A program made the position numbers and the translations under genes. Below, piece after piece: positions 57,189 through 64,000 of a DNA stretch of 64,000 nt; the first letter of the stretch is position 1; each line of letters starts with the position of its first letter. This DNA is from Aphanizomenon flos-aquae FACHB-1287. GTDB lineage: Bacteria; Cyanobacteriota; Cyanobacteriia; Cyanobacteriales; Nostocaceae. The stretch is from NCBI RefSeq assembly GCF_014698755.1, contig NZ_JACJTO010000012.1, forward strand, positions 35,761 to 99,760, in the 5' to 3' direction. The notes below the pieces were generated by a model, which was not told the origin of the DNA, searched no databases, and saw nothing but the letters and a program-made list of their open reading frames with translations.

Positions 57189-57230
57189 GTCTGAATCAGG
57201 ATATCCAGGATTTTAGGATTTACAGGATGT
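57189..57230 (+). repeat. AGGAT-phased repeat, single copy
   Basis: GTCTGAATCAGGATATCCAG onward, with four AGGAT-type words. It lies 37 bp before the next gene and probably contains part of its control region. Confidence 0.88.
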
Positions 57231-57266
57231 TATAATATTTATAAACTTTCACCAACATATACAGTT

Positions 57267-57497
57267 ATGGCGATCGCTATTTCCCTAACTCCAGAACTAG
57301 AAGCAAGACTACGCGAAAAAGCAACCCAACAAGGAAAAGATATCAGTTTAGTTGCGGCTGAATTATTAACAAATATCCTAGATTGGGAATTAGAAGATTC
57401 AAAAGCAGCTATTCAAGGTATTCAGCAAGGATTAGAAGATTTTGAAGCAGGTCGCTTTCGGTCTTTTGATGATTTTGCAAAAAGAACAACGTCGTAA
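57267..57497 (+). CDS. Small antitoxin-like protein with frameshifted end
   Basis: This 76-residue protein has SLTPELEARLREKATQQGKD, a ribbon-helix-helix type start, then EAGRFRSFDDFAKRTTS. At an A-run (57479-57483) the frame appears shifted by one base: removing one A gives DDFAKEQRRKYNLVQDV and a stop at 57522, the usual end of such antitoxins. It is thus either a recent frameshift or a sequencing error. A HIP1 octamer overlaps the start codon region. No toxin follows directly. Confidence 0.65.
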   Translation: MAIAISLTPELEARLREKATQQGKDISLVAAELLTNILDWELEDSKAAIQGIQQGLEDFEAGRFRSFDDFAKRTTS

Positions 57498-57602
57498 ATA
57501 TAACCTGGTTCAAGATGTATAAAATCATGGTTTAATTTGATGTGAGATTTGCTATTATTGAAAATAAGGTTTAAGACAATTAACTGAATTAGGTAAAAAT
57601 CA

Positions 57603-57845
57603 ATGATTTCAGAACAAGAATTATTAACAAAGTGGCGATCATTACCCCAGGATAAACAACAGGAAGTCTTAAAATTTGTGGAACTTATGCAATTGAAAAC
57701 CACAGCAAAAAAACCTCCTTTGGGGGAACGTTTGCGAGAAATTCGCTCTAAAATTGTTGCATCTGGTAAACCTTTATTAAATGCAGATGAAATAGAAAAA
57801 GAATTAGCTGATCGTAGGGGTGGAATCCAAGGTAGAGAAGAATGA
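57603..57845 (+). CDS. VapB-like antitoxin of a PIN pair
   Basis: This 80-residue protein has a helical N-terminus (MISEQELLTKWRSLPQDKQQ) like DUF2281-type antitoxins and a basic, flexible C-terminus (EKELADRRGGIQGREE) that would wrap the toxin. Its stop overlaps the PIN gene start by 4 bp (ATGA), indicating translational coupling. Parts of its leader and its 3' end are copied at 54698-54774. Confidence 0.75.
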   Translation: MISEQELLTKWRSLPQDKQQEVLKFVELMQLKTTAKKPPLGERLREIRSKIVASGKPLLNADEIEKELADRRGGIQGREE

Positions 57846-58246
57846 TTATAACTTATATTGATTCGGGTGTGTTATTGAGTGCAACCAATGGTAATGGTTT
57901 AATTGCAGAAAAAGCATTAGAAATACTATCAGACTCACACCGGGTATTTGCTGCTAGTGAGTTTGTCAGATTGGAGGTAAGTCCTAAAGCAGTTTATCAT
58001 CAGCAAACGGAAGAATCTCAATTTTATGAAGAGTTTTTTAATGATGTTATTTACTGGGCAAATGATTTAACTTATATTGTACAAGAGGCTTATAAAATTG
58101 CTTCTCGGTATGGATTAGCTGCTATGGATGCACTTCATGTAGCTGCTGCTTTTTCTGTTGGTGCTGAGGAGTTAATTACTACTGAGAAGAAAACAAAACC
58201 TATGCACAAAGTAGTTGGTATTAAAGTAATTTCTATTTTTGATTAG
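57842..58246 (+). CDS. PIN-domain (VapC-like) toxin
   Basis: This 134-residue PIN ribonuclease has an acidic metal site: Asp7 in TYIDSGVLL, Glu in FVRLEVSPK, and Asp in AAMDALHVAAA, with a C-terminal ELITTEKKTKPMHKV. PIN toxins cut tRNA or rRNA when the antitoxin is lost. It is translationally coupled to the antitoxin. A forward AGGAT repeat begins 11 bp after its stop, as it does after the GxxExxY gene. Confidence 0.85.
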   Translation: MIITYIDSGVLLSATNGNGLIAEKALEILSDSHRVFAASEFVRLEVSPKAVYHQQTEESQFYEEFFNDVIYWANDLTYIVQEAYKIASRYGLAAMDALHVAAAFSVGAEELITTEKKTKPMHKVVGIKVISIFD

Positions 58247-58256
58247 GATGTTTTTT

Positions 58257-58444
58257 GTCTGAATCAGGATAACCAGAATTAGAGGATGTACAGGATGTAA
58301 TTTTTTTATTGTTTAGGAAAAATGGCAATTTTTGGATGATAGATAATATACTGTGATTGTAATTATCATTTTTCAATATTCACAGACAATTCACCAATAA
58401 CAATCCTGTACATCCTAAAATCCTGGACATCCTCATTCAGACAA
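58257..58444. repeat. AGGAT-phased repeats in both orientations
   Basis: A forward copy lies at 58257-58299 and a reverse copy at about 58402-58442, with a 55617-like lead (ACAGACAATTCACCAATAAC) between them. No gene lies inside. Confidence 0.85.
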
Positions 58445-58511
58445 AAAATATGAATCAGATATTTTCATTATGTTGGGTTACGTTCCTTAATCTAAGCTAG
58501 AAGATGAGCGA

Positions 58512-58690
58512 TTACAACCCACATTCCGCACCCTCAACTGTCACACAACGAAAATTGGTCGTTTGGGGATTTTGGATTGGCGATCGCTATCTGAAATTTC
58601 CCAAAGTTTGTATAAAAATTGTCCTCCAAGGTATTCAAAAATCCGAAATTACCGATTGTGACACCAGGGGGTGCGGAAGGTGGGTTACAA
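58512..58690. mobile_element. Putative 179-bp MITE
   Basis: Terminal inverted repeats of 34 bp (58512-58545 and 58657-58690; outer arm TTACAACCCACATTCCGCAC) match with about seven mismatches. The 110-bp interior carries one HIP1 octamer and no convincing gene; a 66-codon frame starting at 58504 spans it but only translates the element. No clear target-site duplication was found. Confidence 0.65.
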
Positions 58691-58748
58691 TGACCCCACA
58701 ATGAGTTATACTAGGTTAAACCCCGATATTTAAAATAAGGATTTTATT

Positions 58749-60545
58749 ATGCGAAGAGAACACTCTATTAGTGACGAAACTTTAAATAAACTTCTGTATG
58801 AACTGCAAAATAACAATATTTTTGCTTTAGTTGGTGAAAATATGAGCGGCAAGACGGAATTAATGAGAAAATTTAGAGACTCTAAAAAATACCTTCGAGA
58901 AAACATTGAATTTTTAACATTGCATATAGAATTACCTTTAAACCAATATCTTATTAGTCATAATGATAAACCATCAGAAACTATTCGTTCTGATGAAGTC
59001 ATCAAAATAGTAGATAAAATTCAAAACATTAATTCAATATCACCTAATGATGATATTTTAAAATCAATAATAGCCAATGTTAATGAATCTTTAAGGATAT
59101 TTCATGGAAATAAGGTTGATATTATTTTTGCAATATCTTTGATTATACAAATTAATTTACACACACTCGCATTACTACTGCTACTAGACTACAAAAATCT
59201 AAAAGTAATAATAAGAGAAATAGAACCTAAGAAAGAACGGACAAAAAGGCCATTAAACCAGGTCATTAGAACTACTTTAGGCATTAATATTGAAGATTTA
59301 GATAATATACCTCCAGAAGATTTAAATAATTTACATGAATGTATTCTTGATTTAATAAAAAAGTCTAATTTCAAAATTAATAATGTAAACAATGATCAAA
59401 TAAATCAGGTTAAAAAATGTATTAAAGTAGTATTTAATGGTAGAAGCGAGGTAAGTTTAACACAAGCAAGCGCAGGATTAGGTGTTTTAGTCTCATTGAT
59501 TTTTGTGATAGAAGCTATTTCATATTTTCAAAATATAAACTGTCTTTTGTTAATAGACGAACCTGAAGCATATTTACATCCAGCTTGGCAGAAAGAATTA
59601 ATCAAATATTTGCAAAAAAAATCCAATGAAAGAATAAATATTATGTTTTCAACCCATTCTCAACATTTAATACTTACAGATAAGTTAGATTCTATAGGTT
59701 TAGTAAAGTATAGTGATAAAAAAATTGATTTTGAAAAACTTTTTGATAATATTCCTTTTATAAACCCACAAAAGGATAGGGAATTAAATATATTAAAACC
59801 TATTGAAGATGCTCTTGGAATTGAATTAAATATTTTCTCTACTCCGTTTATAACTGTAGAAGGTGAAGAAGAAATGATGTTATTTTCATATCTTTTTCCG
59901 AAATTTACATCTCAAATTCCGCCCAGAATTATTAATCTACATGGTAAAGATAATTTGATACCATATATCCTTCTTTCCAAAATATACGAAGAGCAAAATA
60001 AGGGAATAAAAAGTGTTTTTGTATTAGATGCTGATGTAGATTTTCGTTCAGCAATTAAGCACATAGAAAAACGTAAAGAAGCAATAATTAAATTACAAAA
60101 TCGCTTTATTTTTATCGGAAAAAAACTGTATGATTTCCAAGAACTATATCCTAACAATGATCTGACAAAACATACAGGTAACGAGGAATGCTTAGAGGAT
60201 TTCTTTGCAGTAAAAATTCTAGGACAAAACAATCAAGATGGATATAAAGAAATAAAACAAATTACAAAATATTTAGTTAACCAAATACAAGATGAAATTT
60301 TAGTAAATAAATTGATACCTATTATAGAAAATAAAAATGTAACTAAATTTAAGGATATAACAAGTATTATTGGACAAAGTATTAAAACTCCTTTTTCTTC
60401 CAGTGATCCTGAAATATACAATCAAAAACAATTAGTTCAGAAAATAAAAGAATTAGTGTTAAAGAAAGTATTAGAAGAAGAAGATAAATTAGAGAATATT
60501 AGATTTCTCATAAATCAAATTCGTCAAAAAATTACTCAGCTTTAA
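58749..60545 (+). CDS. OLD-like AAA ATPase with TOPRIM nuclease domain
   Basis: This 598-residue protein begins with an ABC/SMC-type ATPase: Walker A GENMSGKT (29-36), a signature-like QASAGLGVLVSL, Walker B LLLIDEPEAYLHP (from 266) and an H-loop MFSTHSQHL. A TOPRIM domain follows: Glu371 in TVEGEEE and the DxD at 427-429 in VLDADVD. This order is that of OLD-family nucleases, several of which defend against phage alone or with a partner (for example Gabija GajA). It is strikingly A/T- and Lys/Ile/Asn-rich compared with its neighbours, suggesting transfer. No GajB-like helicase is next to it. ATG 58749 has only a weak AAGGAT site. Confidence 0.85.
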   Translation: MRREHSISDETLNKLLYELQNNNIFALVGENMSGKTELMRKFRDSKKYLRENIEFLTLHIELPLNQYLISHNDKPSETIRSDEVIKIVDKIQNINSISPNDDILKSIIANVNESLRIFHGNKVDIIFAISLIIQINLHTLALLLLLDYKNLKVIIREIEPKKERTKRPLNQVIRTTLGINIEDLDNIPPEDLNNLHECILDLIKKSNFKINNVNNDQINQVKKCIKVVFNGRSEVSLTQASAGLGVLVSLIFVIEAISYFQNINCLLLIDEPEAYLHPAWQKELIKYLQKKSNERINIMFSTHSQHLILTDKLDSIGLVKYSDKKIDFEKLFDNIPFINPQKDRELNILKPIEDALGIELNIFSTPFITVEGEEEMMLFSYLFPKFTSQIPPRIINLHGKDNLIPYILLSKIYEEQNKGIKSVFVLDADVDFRSAIKHIEKRKEAIIKLQNRFIFIGKKLYDFQELYPNNDLTKHTGNEECLEDFFAVKILGQNNQDGYKEIKQITKYLVNQIQDEILVNKLIPIIENKNVTKFKDITSIIGQSIKTPFSSSDPEIYNQKQLVQKIKELVLKKVLEEEDKLENIRFLINQIRQKITQL

Positions 60546-60580
60546 AAATTAACAATAAAAACAGTATATGAAAAAAATTT

Positions 60581-60645
60581 AGATCCCCGACTTCTGATGT
60601 CAATTTATCATTTATTGGTGGGGTAAAAAAAGAAGTCGGGGATCT
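60581..60645. repeat. Long-armed ATCCCCGACTTCT palindrome, copy 3
   Basis: A 15-bp perfect stem (AGATCCCCGACTTCT and its complement) with a 35-base loop lies between the convergent OLD-like gene and gcvP. It could terminate both. The loop looks like an insertion into the shorter palindrome seen at 35370. Confidence 0.75.
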
Positions 60646-60658
60646 TAGAGACTACAAA

Positions 60659-63586
60659 TTAACTATAAGCCTCCATCGGTAAACAAGAACAAACAAAATT
60701 CCTATCCCCAAAAGCAGCATCTATTCTCCCCACACTTGGCCAGAACTTATATTCCTTATTCCAAAGTGCAGGATAAGCAGCTTGTTCACGGGAATAGGGA
60801 TGATTCCACTCACCAACAATCAAACTTTCCGCAGTGTGAGGGGCATTTTTCAAAAGATTATCGTGAATGTCCATTGTACCAGATTCAATTGCCGCAACTT
60901 CTTCACGAATCGCAATCAAAGCATCACAAAACCTATCTAATTCCTGTTTAGATTCGCTTTCCGTTGGTTCTACCATAATTGTCCCAGCAACAGGCCAAGA
61001 TACAGTAGGTGCATGAAAACCATAATCCATTAACCGCTTCGCAACATCATCAATTTCAATCTGCGCTGATTTCTTCAAACTTCGCAAATCTAAAATACAT
61101 TCATGTGCGACTAAACCATTTTTTCCCTGATACAAAACCGGATAATATGACTCTAATTTCTTAGCCATGTAATTAGCATTCAAAATCGCAATTTTGGTTG
61201 CTTCCGTCAACCCATCAGCACCCATCATGATAATATACATCCAGGAAATTACCAAAATACTCGCACTACCCCAAGGTGCAGCAGAAACAGCACCAGTGAA
61301 TTTTGGATTTTGGATTTTGGATTTTGGATTATTTTCCTGTATTGTCGTCACAAAATGTCCGGGTAAAAACGGGACAAGGTGGGAAGCGACACCAATGGGA
61401 CCCATACCAGGACCACCACCACCATGGGGAATGCAGAAGGTTTTGTGTAAGTTCAAATGACAGACATCTGCACCAAAATCACCAGGACGACAAATACCCA
61501 CTTGGGCGTTCATATTAGCGCCGTCCATGTAAACTTGTCCACCGTAACTATGAATTACCGCACAAATTTCTTGAATTGCTTCTTCAAATACTCCATGAGT
61601 TGATGGATATGTCACCATTAAAGCTGATAATTCATGACTATGTTTTTCAGCTTTGGCTTTTAAATCTTCAACATCAATATTACCATGATCATCACAAGCA
61701 ACTCCTACAACTTTCATCCCACACATTACCGCACTCGCGGGATTTGTACCATGGGCAGATTGCGGAATTAAACAAACATTTCTATGTCCTTCTCCCCGAC
61801 TTTGATGATATTCATGAATTACTAAAAGTCCCGCATATTCACCTTGAGAACCTGCATTTGGTTGTAAGGAAATTCCCGCAAAACCTGTAATTTCTCCTAA
61901 CCATGCTTCTAATTGTTGGAAGAGAATTTGATAACCTCTAGTTTGGGAAATTGGCGCGAAAGGGTGGATTTTCCCAAATTCTGCCCAAGTTACGGGAATC
62001 ATTTCCGAAGTTGCGTTTAATTTCATGGTACAAGAACCCAAGGGAATCATTGAAGTTGTTAATGATAAATCCTTGCTTTCTAGTTGATGTAAATAACGTA
62101 ATAATTCTGTTTCCGAATGGTAACGGTTAAAAACTGGATGAGTCAGATATTTACTTTCTCGTAATAATGGGTAATGGGTAATTGGTAATTGGTAATTGGT
62201 AAGAGAATTAAGTTCTGTTTCACTGAAAGGTAAGTTATCTGTACCTGCGAAAATTTGCCAAATATCAATTAAATCTGCTTCTGTGGTAGTTTCATCTAAG
62301 GAAATACCCACAGTGGAATTATCAAAAATTCTCAAGTTGATATTTCTCTCATTTGCAGCGTCGAGAATTGCTTCTAATTTCGTATTTCCTAATTCTACTC
62401 GCAAGGTATCAAAGAAGTTTTCCAAAGTGATTTTATAACCTAACTTTTTCAGTCCACTTCCTAAAGTTGCGGTTAATTGATGAATATTTTCCGCAATTTC
62501 CCTGAGTCCATCAGGTCCATGATAAACTGCATACATACTCGCCATCACTGCCAATAATACCTGGGCTGTGCAGATATTACTGGTGGCTTTATCTCTGCGG
62601 ATATGCTGCTCACGGGTTTGTAAGGCTAAACGGTAGGCAGGTTTGCCATGAATATCTTTTGATACTCCCACAATCCGCCCTGGAACTAAGCGTTTATACT
62701 CTTCCTTGGTGGCAAAATAAGCAGCGTGTGGTCCCCCAAAACCTAGGGGAATACCGAAGCGTTGGGTACTACCTACCGCAATATCAGCCCCTAATTCGCC
62801 GGGAGGTGTGAGTAATGTTAAACTTAAAGGATCTGCGGCTATTGTCACCAATGCACCCTGAGCATGGGACTTTTCTATAAAGTTGTGGTAGTCGTGAATT
62901 GTACCATCAGTTGCGGGATATTGCAGAACTGCACCAAAGATGGTTTCTGTAAAATCGAAGGTTTGATGATCACCGATAATGATGTTTATACCTAAAGGTT
63001 TGGCGCGTGTTTGCAATACATCAATGGTTTGAGGATGACATTCACGGGATACAAAGTAGTTATGGGATTTGTTTTTGCACACACCATAACTCATACTCAT
63101 TGCTTCTGCGGCTGCTGTGGCTTCATCAAGTAAAGAAGCGTTAGCAATTTCTAAACCCGTTAAATCAATAATCATCGTTTGAAAATTTAACAACGCTTCT
63201 AAACGTCCTTGGGCAATTTCTGGCTGATAAGGCGTGTATGCTGTATACCAACCGGGATTTTCTAAAATGTTCCGTTGAATGACCGCCGGGGTGATACAAT
63301 CGTAATAGCCCATGCCTATGTAAGAACGATAAACCTGATTTTTGCTGGCTATTTGCTTTAATTTGTCCAATGCTGCATATTCGCTTTGTGCTGCTGGTAA
63401 TTTTAACTGTTGATGAAAGCGAATTGCCTGTGGTACTGTTTTATCAATGAGATCATCAAGGTGGGAAATACCTAATGTGTCAAGCATTTGCTGAATATCA
63501 TCAGGATTTGGTCCAATGTGTCTTTGTGTAAAGTTACCCAATTTTTGATTAGTTTTGGGTTGAGTACGGGGAAGATTAGCTACCAC
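60659..63586 (-). CDS. gcvP: Glycine dehydrogenase (decarboxylating), P-protein
   Basis: This 975-residue PLP enzyme of the glycine cleavage system decarboxylates glycine and passes the methylamine to H-protein. In cyanobacteria it serves photorespiration. The PLP lysine is in [18 protein letters not shown]. The N-terminal half has [13 protein letters not shown] and GQRF-type motifs ([16 protein letters not shown]). GTG 63586 is used, with GGAG 8 bases upstream. Two repeat-derived insertions are read in frame: [11 protein letters not shown] (62166-62203) and [11 protein letters not shown] (61300-61331). Both lie where other P-proteins are shorter (recalled, not aligned). Confidence 0.95.
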   Translation of the reverse strand: MVANLPRTQPKTNQKLGNFTQRHIGPNPDDIQQMLDTLGISHLDDLIDKTVPQAIRFHQQLKLPAAQSEYAALDKLKQIASKNQVYRSYIGMGYYDCITPAVIQRNILENPGWYTAYTPYQPEIAQGRLEALLNFQTMIIDLTGLEIANASLLDEATAAAEAMSMSYGVCKNKSHNYFVSRECHPQTIDVLQTRAKPLGINIIIGDHQTFDFTETIFGAVLQYPATDGTIHDYHNFIEKSHAQGALVTIAADPLSLTLLTPPGELGADIAVGSTQRFGIPLGFGGPHAAYFATKEEYKRLVPGRIVGVSKDIHGKPAYRLALQTREQHIRRDKATSNICTAQVLLAVMASMYAVYHGPDGLREIAENIHQLTATLGSGLKKLGYKITLENFFDTLRVELGNTKLEAILDAANERNINLRIFDNSTVGISLDETTTEADLIDIWQIFAGTDNLPFSETELNSLTNYQLPITHYPLLRESKYLTHPVFNRYHSETELLRYLHQLESKDLSLTTSMIPLGSCTMKLNATSEMIPVTWAEFGKIHPFAPISQTRGYQILFQQLEAWLGEITGFAGISLQPNAGSQGEYAGLLVIHEYHQSRGEGHRNVCLIPQSAHGTNPASAVMCGMKVVGVACDDHGNIDVEDLKAKAEKHSHELSALMVTYPSTHGVFEEAIQEICAVIHSYGGQVYMDGANMNAQVGICRPGDFGADVCHLNLHKTFCIPHGGGGPGMGPIGVASHLVPFLPGHFVTTIQENNPKSKIQNPKFTGAVSAAPWGSASILVISWMYIIMMGADGLTEATKIAILNANYMAKKLESYYPVLYQGKNGLVAHECILDLRSLKKSAQIEIDDVAKRLMDYGFHAPTVSWPVAGTIMVEPTESESKQELDRFCDALIAIREEVAAIESGTMDIHDNLLKNAPHTAESLIVGEWNHPYSREQAAYPALWNKEYKFWPSVGRIDAAFGDRNFVCSCLPMEAYS
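61300..61331. repeat. In-frame ATTTTGG repeat in gcvP
   Basis: Four heptamer-like units of GGATTTT in tandem, translated as [11 protein letters not shown] near the start of the C-terminal third. Confidence 0.85.
62166..62203. repeat. In-frame GGTAATT STRR in gcvP
   Basis: Five heptamers (GGTAATG/GGTAATT) in tandem, translated as [12 protein letters not shown] in the linker between the two halves of the enzyme. Confidence 0.88.
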
Positions 63587-63673
63587 AAGTTGTTCTCCAA
63601 AGGTTTCTATATTAATATATTGTAATGATCACTTTTGGATATTAGGGTTTTTTCTATATCTTGATTTTTTTCT

Positions 63674-63700
63674 CGCAGAGACGCAGAGGCACAGAGGGAG
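63674..63700. repeat. CGCAGAGACGCAGAGGCACAG dispersed repeat
   Basis: A phased AGAG-rich sequence of a type scattered in cyanobacterial intergenic DNA, upstream of gcvP. Looser relatives (AACCACAAAG or AACCACGAAA type) lie near 1353 and 33100. Confidence 0.6.
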
Positions 63701-63711
63701 GAATTTTGAGA

Positions 63712-63906
63712 TTAAATTGATTGGTAATGTTTCCATTTTTGCTGTAGTCGTTTTCTTTTTTCTGGTGTTAAGGTATGGAAGCAGTGAGGACAGGAAATAC
63801 TTTTTTCATATTTTGGGGAGGTTTTATCTGTTTCGGAAACGGGATATCCACAACCAAAGCATAGTTCCTGATTTCCTGTTTCTAAGTTACAGCAGTTTGA
63901 TATCAA
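63712..63906 (-). pseudogene. trhO: 3' fragment of trhO (rhodanese-family tRNA hydroxylase)
   Basis: The minus strand encodes ETGNQELCFGCGYPVSETDK, then TSPKYEKSISCPHCFHTLTP and EKRKRLQQKW, the zinc-binding C-terminal end of the TrhO/YceA rhodanese-like proteins that make 5-hydroxyuridine in tRNA. The first three quarters, including the rhodanese domain, are missing. Just upstream the frame is disturbed (YQTAVT, expected from the family, is read in another frame near 63885-63900). Confidence 0.65.
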
Positions 63907-63927
63907 GTCCAGTACAAGAATAGCTAT

Positions 63928-64000
63928 CTAAATAGGGTCAAAAAACAATCCACAATGATTAAACCAATTGAGAGCATTTTCATCAGTAATAGCATTAACC
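63928..64000 (-). CDS. C-terminal end of a transposase-like protein, cut by window edge
   Basis: The last 23 codons read VNAITDENALNWFNHCGLFF and DPI before a stop at 63928. The pattern xDALxWFxHCG resembles the C-terminal end of IS630-type transposases, but this is a short match and the rest lies outside the window. Its position directly against the broken trhO suggests an insertion. Confidence 0.35.
   Translation of the reverse strand, partial: VNAITDENALNWFNHCGLFFDPI

Noticed and set aside
58504..58704. 66-codon frame starting at ATG 58504
   Set aside because: Nearly all of it lies in the putative MITE, including both inverted ends; no protein family was recognised.
58749..60545. Complete Gabija system
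   Set aside because: No UvrD-like helicase (GajB) gene lies beside the OLD-like gene; the next gene is gcvP on the opposite strand.

Overview
The window looks like a filamentous, probably heterocyst-forming cyanobacterium of the Nostocales (Anabaena/Dolichospermum/Aphanizomenon type). The evidence is oxygenic-photosynthesis genes (ndhB, an FtsH of the PSII-repair type, a psb32-like gene, an orange carotenoid protein, a Tab2-like factor, a clpR/clpP pair), an hmp motility locus with the filament-specific hmpF, AT-rich DNA, many GCGATCGC (HIP1) octamers, and abundant 7-bp short tandem repeats (STRRs). I saw no rRNA, tRNA or CRISPR array. Genus is an inference.

Layout. 0-11.7 kb: the 3' end of a secreted VWD-domain protein, small hypotheticals, threonine synthase, psb32-like, cysH, an STRR-bracketed four-helix-bundle gene, sbcD, small lipoproteins and a MoaD/ThiS-like protein. 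11.7-18.9 kb: three same-strand NTPase genes; two are paralogues joining a cytoplasmic STAND-like ATPase, through one membrane segment, to an extracytoplasmic Leu/Ile/Val-binding-like domain. These two share an almost identical ~840-bp block. 19.4-30 kb: J-domain protein, clpP and clpR separated by a large STRR, gpmI, secG, metalloprotease, OCP, type-4 uracil-DNA glycosylase, Tab2-like and PmbA-like genes. 30-37.4 kb: a Uma2 gene, a Ser/Thr kinase-GUN4 fusion carrying an in-frame palindrome, toxin-antitoxin fossils, ftsH and ndhB. 37.5-49.6 kb: the hmpABCDE chemosensory operon and divergent hmpF, which control type IV pilus motility. 49.8-54.1 kb: tilS, a secreted hypothetical, a sterol-desaturase-like membrane enzyme and ccsA.

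54.1-60.6 kb is an accessory island: nuclease and toxin-antitoxin fossils, a GxxExxY PD-(D/E)XK gene bracketed by inverted copies of an AGGAT-phased repeat, higBA, an orphan FitA-like gene, a frameshifted antitoxin, a PIN-toxin pair, a likely MITE and an AT-rich OLD-like ATPase/TOPRIM gene. 60.6-64 kb holds gcvP with two in-frame repeat insertions, then a decayed trhO fragment next to the end of a transposase-like gene.

The strongest candidates for undescribed biology are the AGGAT-repeat/GxxExxY island, with its scrambled copy of the neighbouring toxin-antitoxin DNA, and the tandem NTPase-transmembrane-binding-protein receptors. Repeats invading coding sequence in frame (gcvP, the metalloprotease, the kinase) are a recurrent theme. 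Starts were moved from the longest reading frame where a good ribosome-binding site favoured it. All similarity calls come from reading the sequence by eye, not from database searches.
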